From Desulfobacterales bacterium (GTDB taxonomy: Bacteria > Desulfobacterota > Desulfobacteria > Desulfobacterales > JAUCGF01): 11,667 nt of DNA. The stretch is taken from assembly GCA_029940345.1 (NCBI GenBank), contig JAOZRC010000011.1, positions 1 through 11,667 of the forward strand. The letters are read 5' to 3'. Shown one piece after another: positions 1-7,200 of this stretch (position 1 is its first letter; every line of letters begins with the position of its first letter). The position numbers and the translations under genes are program-made. The notes beneath the pieces are model-generated. The model made no database searches. It was not told where the DNA came from and saw only the letters and a program-made list of their open reading frames with translations.

Positions 1-168
1 GTGATTCAGATTTAAAAAAGTGTAAACTACTTTGAGCCTCATATGAAGGATGCCGATTTTCCGGTCAAACAAGGAGTAGTTTCCTTGAACAAGGTGCTTT
101 CCATTTTAAGGAAAGGATATGGATTTTACAGAATACTGGAAGATGATGCTGCGCTTTTTTTGAGCCTG
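1..168. other. Non-coding left edge, downstream of the protease operon
   Basis: I find no convincing gene here. An 83-codon plus-strand frame starting at 43 runs for more than half its length antisense to the serine protease and resembles no family I know, so I do not call it. Two small dyads stand close together: CCTTG-aa-CAAGG at 83-94 and CTTTCC-(7 nt)-GGAAAG at 97-115. They lie where the minus-strand operon should end, but neither is followed by a T-run on that strand. They could be a weak or Rho-assisted 3' end; a canonical intrinsic terminator is not visible. Confidence 0.5.
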
Positions 169-1101
169 CTAAAACGGCAGATTTTCGAAATATTCCCTGA
201 TTTTTTGATAAGGGACGCCCTCGTTTGGTTCACCGTCTTTGCCGCTGACATGCAGTCCAACGACACGCCCTGTATTGATATCCAATATTGGTGACCCTGA
301 GCTGCCGCCAAGGGTTGTACAGCTATGTTCTAATTTTCCATTTTCTATTTCAAGTTTTTCGCTTGGTGATACCCGCTTTATATTGTATTCTTCACCAAAA
401 ATATGATCCCTTATGGATGAGTCGCCTCCAGCGCCCCTGTCACGACCAGGGTATCCTATCGCAACCACTTTATCTGGTAGATCATCAGTATCCGTTGCCA
501 GGTCAAGTTCTTCAGGTTCAGAAAGAGCAATTTTTAGAAATGATACACCTACGCCATTCGCTGGTTCCGTATTAAAAACATTAACAATATTAAACTTGGC
601 TTGAGAAGGATCTACGGCTTCATCGGAGAAATCGAATTTCGCACCAATATGTTCATCAATTTTAAGTTTGCCGTCGATATCTTGTATTGATAACTCCTTT
701 GCAACATGTCGATTAGTAACAATAATGTTCTCAGCGATCTTCCAAGCTGTGCCTATATATGTAAGCTGAGGGTGGTCAGTTGCCATAACATGTCCGACAG
801 AGGCAGCGGCCTTTTCAATGTTACCTTTTTGTTTAGCGGTAAACTTATCTTTCCAGTACTTGCTTTCTGATGGTGAGAATCGGCCGTCTGTAACTCGAAA
901 TGCTGGATATAAATGTCTTATGAAAATATCGTATAAATCATGCGAGGGGATAGCGACTCCTAAATCTGGGCCGTTTGATATATTATTTAAATAGGCAGTA
1001 ATCGCCATAGGATTATTTTCGACCCAACTTATATCTCTCCCCTTTTCCTTAATTTTTTTTTCGATCAACTCTTCTATTTTCTTATCAATTTCCGTAGACA
1101 T
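169..1101 (-). CDS. Trypsin-like (S1-type) serine protease domain protein, catalytic Asp apparently replaced
   Basis: 310 residues. The C-terminal two thirds resemble the trypsin/HtrA-type peptidase fold: a His motif VTNRHVA (His132), a GYPG strand near residue 216 and a serine motif GGSSGSP (Ser268), followed by a GRVVGLHVSG strand. The segment where such proteases carry D-[VI]-A-L-L-K reads G-V-S-F-L-K here, so the expected catalytic Asp is Gly185 (codon GGT, one transition from GAT). Either the enzyme is inactive, or another acid serves. The first ~100 residues are charged and helical (MSTEIDKKIEELIEKK...) and match no family I can name. There is no signal peptide, unlike the two upstream operon partners, so location is unclear. 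Codons 14-17 contain a run of nine A (1053-1061) that could be slippage-prone. The start at 1101 is chosen for its GGGAGAG site 6 nt upstream. It is the last gene of a three-gene operon, 50 nt after the metalloprotease stop. Fold call is firm; activity is uncertain. Confidence 0.85.
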   Translation of the reverse strand: MSTEIDKKIEELIEKKIKEKGRDISWVENNPMAITAYLNNISNGPDLGVAIPSHDLYDIFIRHLYPAFRVTDGRFSPSESKYWKDKFTAKQKGNIEKAAASVGHVMATDHPQLTYIGTAWKIAENIIVTNRHVAKELSIQDIDGKLKIDEHIGAKFDFSDEAVDPSQAKFNIVNVFNTEPANGVGVSFLKIALSEPEELDLATDTDDLPDKVVAIGYPGRDRGAGGDSSIRDHIFGEEYNIKRVSPSEKLEIENGKLEHSCTTLGGSSGSPILDINTGRVVGLHVSGKDGEPNEGVPYQKIREYFENLPF

Positions 1102-1171
1102 TTATATCTCTCCCATCTTCCTTAAATTTCTTGATCAACTGATCTATTGCTTTATCGATTTCCGTAGACAT
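1085..1171 (-). CDS. 28-residue ORF, duplicated N-terminus of the serine protease
   Basis: The ATG at 1171 has a GGAG site 6 nt upstream and opens a 28-codon frame ending in TGA. Its first 23 residues (MSTEIDKAIDQ...GRDI) closely match the first 24 of the serine protease (MSTEIDKKIEE...GRDI), with one codon fewer. It overlaps the last 20 bases of the metalloprotease gene and runs 17 bases into the protease gene in another frame. It could be the relic of an original start left by tandem duplication, a leader ORF that couples translation of the protease to the metalloprotease, or an unused frame. No function can be claimed. Confidence 0.35.
   Translation of the reverse strand: MSTEIDKAIDQLIKKFKEDGRDINVYGN
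1108..1114 (-). promoter_or_regulatory. Ribosome binding site of the serine protease gene
   Basis: GGGAGAG sits 6 nt before the ATG at 1101. It fixes that start, and it lies inside the upstream copy of the duplicated gene start, where the same bases encode Gly-Arg-Asp of the 28-residue ORF. The corresponding bases in the downstream copy encode Gly21-Arg22-Asp23 of the protease. Confidence 0.65.
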
Positions 1172-2078
1172 ATTGAACTCCAAAACGGTCTCCATCACTC
1201 AGTTTGTATTTGTCGTTGATCGTCCTGCAATAGTGCATAATTGAACCTGAATCTGCGTCTACTGTCAGATGAGCGTAGCGTCCATATCGGCATGGGTTTT
1301 CGGCACTATTATCAATTTGCCAACATGTTTTTTTATTGTCACCCCGGTGATGTTCATGCGGAAAACCCAATACATGGCCGAATTCGTGTACAGCATCCCA
1401 CTTCAGGTGCTCCCATCTTTCTAAAGATACAGTCTTATTTCCATAATTACCAAGTCCACCATAATGAGATCTTACATTCTCCTTTATAATAAATTCAACC
1501 TGAATGGTATTATGTGTTATGCTGCCACAATCACCTATAAATTTAAACAAATTGGGTACGGCGTTATTCCAGGTTTCTGCAATAGCTGCTTCAACCTGTT
1601 TTCTTTTTTCAACATATCCTCCTTGGTTGAAACAAACCAATAGAGGGAGAGCGCTGGAAGGCCAAACATAACGCTCTATCACCGCTAACTCGTTTTCTTG
1701 GCCTGATCCATAGAATCGAGCAGTTGCTTCTAAATTGTATAAACTTAGAAGTTCTATAATAGATTCGTCCTCTTTACTGCTGCATACTCTTCTTGCTGTG
1801 TCGTAATCCGCCTTCGCCTTTGGTGTGTTTATTTCTGAGAGTGGTCGGGGTGGTTTTTCTTCATCTGGGTCTAGTTTATAATCACCATCGACTGCTGAAT
1901 TGATTCTTATAGGGGGGGCGCAATTGATATCTTCTGGATTGGGATCCCGATTTAAATTGCGGGTAGCGGTTTTTTCACTACTGCCGCCGCAACCTTGCAC
2001 AAGGGTTGCTAAAAGAAAGACAATTAACGCCGAACATTTAAGCTTATCAAGGAATCCTATTGTTAAACTTTTTTTCAT
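1152..2078 (-). CDS. Lipoprotein zinc metalloprotease, astacin/metzincin type
   Basis: 308 residues. A signal peptide with hydrophobic core (residues ~16-29) ends in the lipobox LVQGC, giving a lipidated Cys30 and an envelope location. A low-complexity, proline- and charge-rich linker (~31-90) follows. The catalytic domain carries the extended metzincin zinc motif HEFGHVLGFPHEH at 231-243, with ligands His231, His235 and His241 and general base Glu232. The Met-turn is SIMHY at 279-283, and Tyr283 after the Met-turn is as in astacins. The reaction is hydrolysis of peptide bonds; the substrate is unknown. Several cysteines (149, 184, 252, 263, 284) could form disulphides in the periplasm or outside. 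It begins 17 nt after the stop of the upstream lipoprotein gene, with a moderate AGGCGG site, and is followed by the serine protease, so the three are probably one transcript. The family call rests on the motif; M12A versus a neighbouring metzincin family is undecided. Confidence 0.88.
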   Translation of the reverse strand: MKKSLTIGFLDKLKCSALIVFLLATLVQGCGGSSEKTATRNLNRDPNPEDINCAPPIRINSAVDGDYKLDPDEEKPPRPLSEINTPKAKADYDTARRVCSSKEDESIIELLSLYNLEATARFYGSGQENELAVIERYVWPSSALPLLVCFNQGGYVEKRKQVEAAIAETWNNAVPNLFKFIGDCGSITHNTIQVEFIIKENVRSHYGGLGNYGNKTVSLERWEHLKWDAVHEFGHVLGFPHEHHRGDNKKTCWQIDNSAENPCRYGRYAHLTVDADSGSIMHYCRTINDKYKLSDGDRFGVQYVYGNR

Positions 2079-2095
2079 TTGGGTTCCGCCTAGTT

Positions 2096-2803
2096 TTAAT
2101 TTGTCGATTGCAATGGAGTGTCATAAATGATTTTTATAGGAACTAGCGTCGCACCGTGTGTCGCACCCTGCGTCGTACCCTGTGGAAGAAAATATTCTGC
2201 AAATGTACCGTTGAAAGATGAACACATTTTCTGTAGGCCAGCAAAAATTTGTATTTTTTTTATATATTCTTTACACTTATCTTCATCACCTCCCTGGCTC
2301 TTACATATGTCATCTCCTATAAAAGCTATTTCCTTATCATTTAAGTCCTTATCATAGCCTGTCTTTTTTGCATCATCGGTTTCTGCGGCAAAAGCAGCTA
2401 ATGAGCTAACAGCTTCAAGAGCAGAAACGATCACTTCAGTATTATCAGTTTCTACTGAAAGCTGCGGGCCACTCCAGCCGTCTTTTGATGTAACCGTGAT
2501 GGAGGAATACCCCAGAAAGGATTTTGGGATTAGTTGGTAAGGGGGGCCTTTTATATATTGACCTTGAACCAGCCTAGAATTTTTGGGAATGCAGACTTGT
2601 TTCCTGATAGTGTCATAGGACAGCTTGCCTTCTTTCTTTAGCTTCTCGTATATTGCCAAGTCGGGTACAAAATCTACTCTAAAAAGTTGCAGTTTTACGT
2701 AGTAAGGGATTCCGTCAAGCTTGGAAAAATCTTTGATTGGTTTTACATCAATATTGGAGCAGCCAAAAAGCAGTATTAACAATAATGGTACAAATTTTTT
2801 CAT
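2096..2803 (-). CDS. Uncharacterised lipoprotein, first gene of the protease operon
   Basis: 235 residues. A short signal peptide (MKKFVPLLLILLFGC) ends in the lipobox LFGC, with lipidated Cys15. The mature part has a mixed region (~20-115), including a stretch ending in SSITVTSKDGWSGPQL. A helical, charged and Ala-rich segment (~123-192) with several Cys follows, then a tail with three tetrapeptide repeats, QGTT-QGAT-HGAT, at 208-219. I recognise no family. The start at 2803 is supported by a strong GGGGAGG site 5 nt upstream. The gene heads an operon with two proteases, so it may be an adaptor, substrate or inhibitor for them; that is inference from position only. Confidence 0.82.
   Translation of the reverse strand: MKKFVPLLLILLFGCSNIDVKPIKDFSKLDGIPYYVKLQLFRVDFVPDLAIYEKLKKEGKLSYDTIRKQVCIPKNSRLVQGQYIKGPPYQLIPKSFLGYSSITVTSKDGWSGPQLSVETDNTEVIVSALEAVSSLAAFAAETDDAKKTGYDKDLNDKEIAFIGDDICKSQGGDEDKCKEYIKKIQIFAGLQKMCSSFNGTFAEYFLPQGTTQGATHGATLVPIKIIYDTPLQSTN
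2147..2182 (-). repeat. Three 12-bp tandem repeats inside the lipoprotein gene
   Basis: Three consecutive 12-bp units, in the plus sense cgtcgcaccgtg, tgtcgcaccctg and cgtcgtaccctg, encode QGTT-QGAT-HGAT near the C-terminus of the lipoprotein. The unit length keeps the frame, so copy-number change would only lengthen or shorten the tail by four residues. Confidence 0.8.
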
Positions 2804-2915
2804 GTATTCCTCCCCGATTATTAAATATATTGAACAGTATAATTTCTAACAAAATATATGCGGCGGACCCCATTGTTTGTTAAGACAATATTTTATTGCC
2901 CTAATTTTGGGATTC

Positions 2916-2942
2916 ATTATAATAGCCAAGAGGTGGTGTCAA
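2916..2942 (-). promoter_or_regulatory. Candidate sigma-70 promoter of the protease operon
   Basis: On the minus strand TTGACA (2937-2942) and TATAAT (2916-2921) are both perfect consensus, separated by 15 nt, which is 2 nt shorter than ideal. The start of transcription would fall near 2909, leaving a leader of about 105 nt before the lipoprotein ATG at 2803. The short spacer against perfect hexamers could mark a regulated promoter. Confidence 0.55.
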
Positions 2943-3125
2943 AGTGCGTTATCTTGAACGGATTGGGAGAGGGGTTTTCAGAATAACACACACGATGGGG
3001 TTGAACTGATTAAAATATTTATCTATGATAAAAGAGAATATCATATTTGAATTGTTTATGTCAAGAAAAAAAGTTTTCACAAAACAAACCAATGAAATTG
3101 AGGGATTGAACCCGATGTTCCCTCT

Positions 3126-3150
3126 GGTTCACATGTTCCGGCGTGAGACC
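3126..3150. repeat. Degenerate copy of the intergenic hairpin repeat
   Basis: This 25-base stretch, centred on catgttccggcgtgag, matches the reverse complement of the intact hairpin repeat at 3200-3225 at about 20 positions by hand alignment. The outer stem is eroded, so it would fold poorly. It is followed directly by TTTTT and ctggcc (3151-3161), as the intact copy is followed by a T-run and ctggcc (3229-3242). Confidence 0.5.
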
Positions 3151-3199
3151 TTTTTCTGGCCACAGACGATTAATTCAATGCGCATAATATTGCGCTATA

Positions 3200-3225
3200 C
3201 GTTCCCACGCCGGAGCATGGGAACG
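3200..3225. repeat. Palindromic hairpin repeat, CGTTCCCA...TGGGAACG
   Basis: Arms CGTTCCCA and TGGGAACG bracket a ten-base centre. Read on the minus strand the stem extends to 11 pairs (CGTTCCCATGC with GCGTGGGAACG, one T-G wobble) around a TCCG loop. On the plus strand the wobble becomes a C-A mismatch, but six T (3229-3234) follow, terminator-like. Dispersed palindromes of this general form, with GTTCCCACGC arms, occur in many copies in some proteobacterial and cyanobacterial genomes. No plus-strand gene lies upstream, so a repeat element is more likely than a terminator. Confidence 0.7.
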
Positions 3226-3322
3226 AGCTTTTTTATCTGGCCTTTGGCCTGATTTTTCAATTAAGTAACTTATTGAATTTATGGTGTTTAGCAAAGACTT
3301 GCTTGGCATATCGGGTGGGGAG

Positions 3323-3347
3323 TGAACGGTTACGATGCGACCGTTCA
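3323..3347. repeat. 8-bp inverted repeat just after the nuclease stop codon
   Basis: TGAACGGT and ACCGTTCA are perfect inverted copies separated by 9 nt. They lie 7 nt beyond the stop of the Uma2-like gene, where the MORN/Uma2 operon should end. On the minus strand the following bases are C-rich rather than T-rich, so it is not a textbook intrinsic terminator. It might protect the 3' end or slow polymerase. Confidence 0.5.
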
Positions 3348-3354
3348 ACTGGAT

Positions 3355-4194
3355 TTATTCAAGGGCGACACCCAATTCCCTGAGTTTGGCTGCCAGATGT
3401 TCAGCTCTTTGTTTTTCCTGCTCGGCCCGCAAAAATTCCCGTTCAGCCCGCAAAGTTTCCTGTTCAGCCCGCAAAGTTTCCCGTTCAAGCTGTTGCCGCA
3501 TTTGCTTGGTGTCACACAATATCGCGCCTGTGCGGATATTTGTAAAAGTCAGATCCCGCGCCTGCGCTTTCACTTTCATATTTATTTCAGGCATATACAA
3601 ATATTTATGTGCTTCAGGCCGTATTTTACGCAACCGGCCTTGGACTGACCGCCACAGATGCAGTCCGATCTGTTTGCGGGGTTCGCCACGGGAAGTAACC
3701 GAATCAATGACAAGATACGCTGCAATACCCAAGCCATTGTAAAAAGCAACCTTTCTTTTCATATCTTTTTTATGGCTTTTGGGAGAGGTGATTTCAATAA
3801 TGGCAATGGGTGCCGGTTCGATGTCAAGGTCATAAGCGGAGGGGGGCGGCGAACGGAAAGGTATGATCGTCAAATCCGGTGCGATGCGCCGCTTAATCCC
3901 CTGGCTGTCGCGATACAACATAAAGGTGTCTGCCAGAAACCGCAGTCCTTGGGTTTCAAGAAAAACACGTATAATTTCAGCAATATATGTCAGCAACTCA
4001 CCGTGCAATCCGCCGGCAGGCATCAGTTCCTCCTCAGTTTGATAGGCATAAGGGTCCCTGTCCCAGTCTTGTGCAATATCAGACGGAATCCATCCGGGGC
4101 GGTCATCCGGAGCGACAAAATCCGCAAGTTTGGGTATTTTTGTAATGGTGTCTTCAGGGTAATTCCCACGGGACAATGTTTGTACAGCCTCCAT
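3355..4194 (-). CDS. Uma2-family (DUF820) endonuclease-like protein with coiled-coil tail
   Basis: 279 residues. The core (~40-200) fits the Uma2 / DUF820 branch of the PD-(D/E)XK nuclease superfamily. It has a GLHGELLTYIAEII helix (62-75), Asp107 in RIAPDLTII, Glu134 in IIEITSPKS, downstream lysines (146, 148) and the AAYLVID strand (158-164) that follows the active site in this family. The expected activity is metal-dependent DNA cleavage; many members are known only by prediction. From ~233 the chain becomes a heptad coiled coil with repeated LRAE/QRAE (to ~271), probably for oligomerisation or binding a partner. The ATG at 4194 has GGAG 5 nt upstream and lies 15 nt after the stop of the giant MORN gene, so it is probably co-transcribed and perhaps translationally coupled. 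There is no signal peptide, so it is cytoplasmic. Confidence 0.85.
   Translation of the reverse strand: MEAVQTLSRGNYPEDTITKIPKLADFVAPDDRPGWIPSDIAQDWDRDPYAYQTEEELMPAGGLHGELLTYIAEIIRVFLETQGLRFLADTFMLYRDSQGIKRRIAPDLTIIPFRSPPPSAYDLDIEPAPIAIIEITSPKSHKKDMKRKVAFYNGLGIAAYLVIDSVTSRGEPRKQIGLHLWRSVQGRLRKIRPEAHKYLYMPEINMKVKAQARDLTFTNIRTGAILCDTKQMRQQLERETLRAEQETLRAEREFLRAEQEKQRAEHLAAKLRELGVALE
3400..3483 (-). repeat. 21-bp tandem repeats encoding the heptad tail
   Basis: Four consecutive 21-bp units (3400-3420, 3421-3441, 3442-3462, 3463-3483) encode heptads of the type ETLRAEQ in the tail of the Uma2-like protein. The last two units differ at a single base, while 3400-3420 is the most diverged. Unit length equals one heptad, so expansion or contraction keeps both frame and coiled-coil phase. 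Confidence 0.8.
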
Positions 4195-4209
4195 ATTTTC
4201 TCCACTTCG

Positions 4210-7200
4210 TCACGGTTCTGTAACAATTTCTTTACGTCCATCTGGATATATAATGGTTCCCCGTCCGTACGGGGTACCATCGCGGAACTGCCCCTCAAAT
4301 TTTCGTCCGTCAAGGGTGGTTAATGTGCCGCGACCGTGACGTTTGCCATTTACGAATTGACCGATGTAGGTGCATCCGTCCGGAAACAGATAGGTGCCGA
4401 TGCCGTGGCGTTGGCCGTTTTGAAATTGGCCTTTATAGGTGCATCCGTCCGGAAACGTTTCCGTGCCCTGTCCATTGGGAACGTCTTCATAATACTGGCC
4501 GGTGTATTTCGTGCCATCCGGGTAAACGAGGCTGCCAACGCCGTGGCGTTTGCCATTCACAAATTCGCCTTCATATTCACGACCATCGGGATACGTCAGA
4601 ATGCCTTTTCCGTGCCGCTTCCCCATTTTAAAATTGCCTTCATATTTGGCGTTATCCGGGTAGTTCAAGGTTCCTTGGCCATGCGGATAGCCGTTTTTAT
4701 ATTGCCCGGCATATTTGGCACCGTCCGGGAACATGTAAAAACCGATGCCATGGCGGTGGCCATTTTTATAATGCGCTGTAAATTTCGACCCGTTCGGGAA
4801 TATTTCGGTGCCCTGTCCGTGGCGTTTGTCATTTTCGTACTGGCCAATGAATTGGTTGCCATTTTGAAGGATGTACGTGCCTTTACCGTGACGTAAGCCC
4901 TTCTCAAACTGGCCTTCATAGACACGTCCGTCCGGGTAAATTAAAACACCCTGGCCGTGAAATTCGCCATCCTCAAATTGGCCTTCATATTTTTTGGAAC
5001 CATCCGTATAATATATAATTCCTTTTCCGTCAGGCCTATCATTTTTAAATTGGCATACATAGCGGGCGCCGTCCGGAAAGGTTTCCACTCCCTGACCATG
5101 GCGTTTACCATTTATGAAATCACCCTGATACGTCGTTGCATCAGGATAGGTCAGCAGGCCCTGGCCATGAAAGCGATTATTCGCGAATTCCCCCACATAT
5201 TTACGCCCATCCGGAAAAACTTCAATCCCTCGGCCTTGACGTTTGCCTTCCACAAAGCGGCCTTCGTATTTGCGTCCGTCCGGATAGATAAGGGTGCTAT
5301 TGCCATTTAGTTTATCATGTTTAAATTCACCTTTATAGGTTGTGCCATCCGGCAGGATTTCCACACCTTCGCCATGACGCATTCCATCTTCAAAGAGACC
5401 TTCATACCGCCGTCCGTCGGCGTAGTTAAGAACACCTTCGCCCAGGAATTCACCGTGAATAAAACATCCCTGGTAAACACGGCCATCGGGGAAAAACTCG
5501 GCACCTTTACCATGGCGTTTGCCATCTTCAAAATCGCCTTCATAGCGGTGGCCATCCGGATAGATCAGCATTCCTTGCCCATGGCGGCGGTTATCCCGGA
5601 ACTGCCCTTCATAACGGCGACTGTCCGGATAGGTCAGGATTCCCAGACCGTTACATTTGCCTTCTTCGAAATCCCCTTCATAAACAGTTCCATCCGGATA
5701 GGTCAGGGTTCCCTGTCCATCAAGCAAATTATTTTTAAAGAAGCCCTGGTATTTACGGCCATCTGCCGAGGTTAAGACGCCCTGGCCGCTAATCTCATCG
5801 TCAATAAAGTCTCCTTCAAAAACCGTGCCATCCGGAAAAATTTCAACGCCGTGTCCATGACGATGCAGACCTTTAAACAGACCTTCATATTTGCGTCCTT
5901 CAGGTAAGATTAAGGTGCCCTGATCCGGCAATTGGTCGTTTCTGAACACACCTTCATAAATTGAACCATCGGCCAGTGTCAACGTACCGTCACCCTGGCG
6001 CATGCCATTTTCAAAGGCACCCTCATAAATTTGACCGTCTGCCAGGGTGAGTTTACCCTGACCGTGGGGGTTGTTGTTTTCAAATTCGCCTTCATAACAG
6101 CTTCCGTCCGAATGGGTTAAAACCCCCTTTCCCTGGAAAATATCATCAACAAATTCACCCTCATATTCAGACCCGTCGGGAAAAGTTTCGATGCCATCAC
6201 CATGGCGCAGGCCTTTTTCAAAAGCGCCTTTATACTTTCGGCCATCGGCAGTCGTGATAACCCCTTTCCCCGTGATTTCCCCATTTTGGAAATCGCCTTC
6301 GTACCGATCGCCATCCGGAAATATTTCAACTCCCGGGCCATGTCTCAGGCCATTTTCAAATTCACCTTCATAGCGCCGGCCATCGGGTGAAAGCAGGACG
6401 CCTTTACCGATAAAACCGCCCTCTTTAAACCGGCCTTTGTATTTTGAACCGTCCGGAAATTTTTCAACACCGTCACCATGGCGCAAGCCTTGTTTAAATT
6501 GCCCTTCGTAACGCCGTCCGTCGGGATAAGTCAATGAGCCTTGCCCGTGGAATTCACCTTCATGAAAATCGCCTTCATAGCAGGTTTCATCCGGGAAAAA
6601 CTCAAGGCCTTCACCTTGCCGTTTGCCTTTTTCAAACAGGCCTTCGTAGCGACCGCCATCCGGGAGCTTGAGCACTCCCCGTCCCTCGATCAGGCCATTT
6701 TGAAAATCACCTTTGTAAATTGTGCCGTCCGGAAAAACTTCGGTTCCCTGGCCATGGCGCTCATCATCATCAAACTGACCTTCATAGCGTGTGCCGTCCG
6801 GGAGTACTTCAACGCCGCCGCCTTGGCGTTTGCCTTTTTCAAATTGACCTTCATATACACCGCCATCGTCATAGGTAAGCGTTCCCTTGCCATGCGGGTC
6901 GTTGTCATGGAACCAGCCATCATAAACGGAACTGTCCGGGAAGGTCATCACACCAACGCCTTCTCTCTGGCCGTTTTCAAAGTTCCCTTTATAAATGCTT
7001 CCGTCGGCCAGGTGCATCAGCCCTTCCCCGTGAAAAACGTCATTTTCATATTCACCTTCGTATTTACTTTCATCCGGAAATGTTTCCACGCCCTCTCCAT
7101 TGCGCTTGCCATTTCTAAAAGTGCCTTCATAACGGCGACCGTTCGGATAAATCAATACGCCTTGGCCTTGACGTTCATTGTATTCAAAATCACCTTCATA

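Larger units (their letters stand above)
1029..1171 (-). repeat. Tandem duplication of the serine protease gene start
   Basis: Two directly adjacent copies, 1102-1171 (70 bp) and 1029-1101 (73 bp), both begin ATGTCTACGGAAAT and end GGGAGAGATATAA. By hand alignment about 60 of 70 positions agree, plus one 3-bp gap. The unit length is not a multiple of three, so a start in the upstream copy reads out of frame with the protease. The ribosome binding site used by the downstream ATG is supplied by the tail of the upstream copy. Confidence 0.85.
2943..3354. other. Intergenic region between the two minus-strand operons
   Basis: No gene is supported. Short open frames, such as a 75-codon one from 3025 on the plus strand, lack family resemblance. 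The stretch carries two copies of a hairpin repeat, a small dyad GCGCA-taatat-TGCGC at 3180-3195, a GGCC-ttt-GGCC dyad near 3239-3249 and an 8-bp inverted repeat near 3335. The first part (2943-3120) is AT-rich with no recognised element. Confidence 0.6.

Noticed and set aside
43..294. 83-codon plus-strand frame at the left edge
   Set aside because: Half of it is antisense to the protease, it has no clear ribosome binding site and no recognisable motif.
3200..3234. Hairpin plus six T as an intrinsic terminator on the plus strand
   Set aside because: There is no plus-strand gene upstream to terminate, and the palindrome has a second decayed copy nearby, which favours a repeat element.
3025..3252. 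75-codon plus-strand frame in the intergenic region
   Set aside because: It runs through the hairpin repeats and shows no coding character or family match.
4023..4313. 96-codon minus-strand frame bridging the end of the MORN gene and the start of the nuclease
   Set aside because: It overlaps both real genes in another frame, lacks family resemblance and would need no gap between two well-supported genes.
3658..4323. 221-codon plus-strand frame opposite the Uma2-like gene
   Set aside because: It is entirely antisense to a recognisable nuclease and looks like no known protein.
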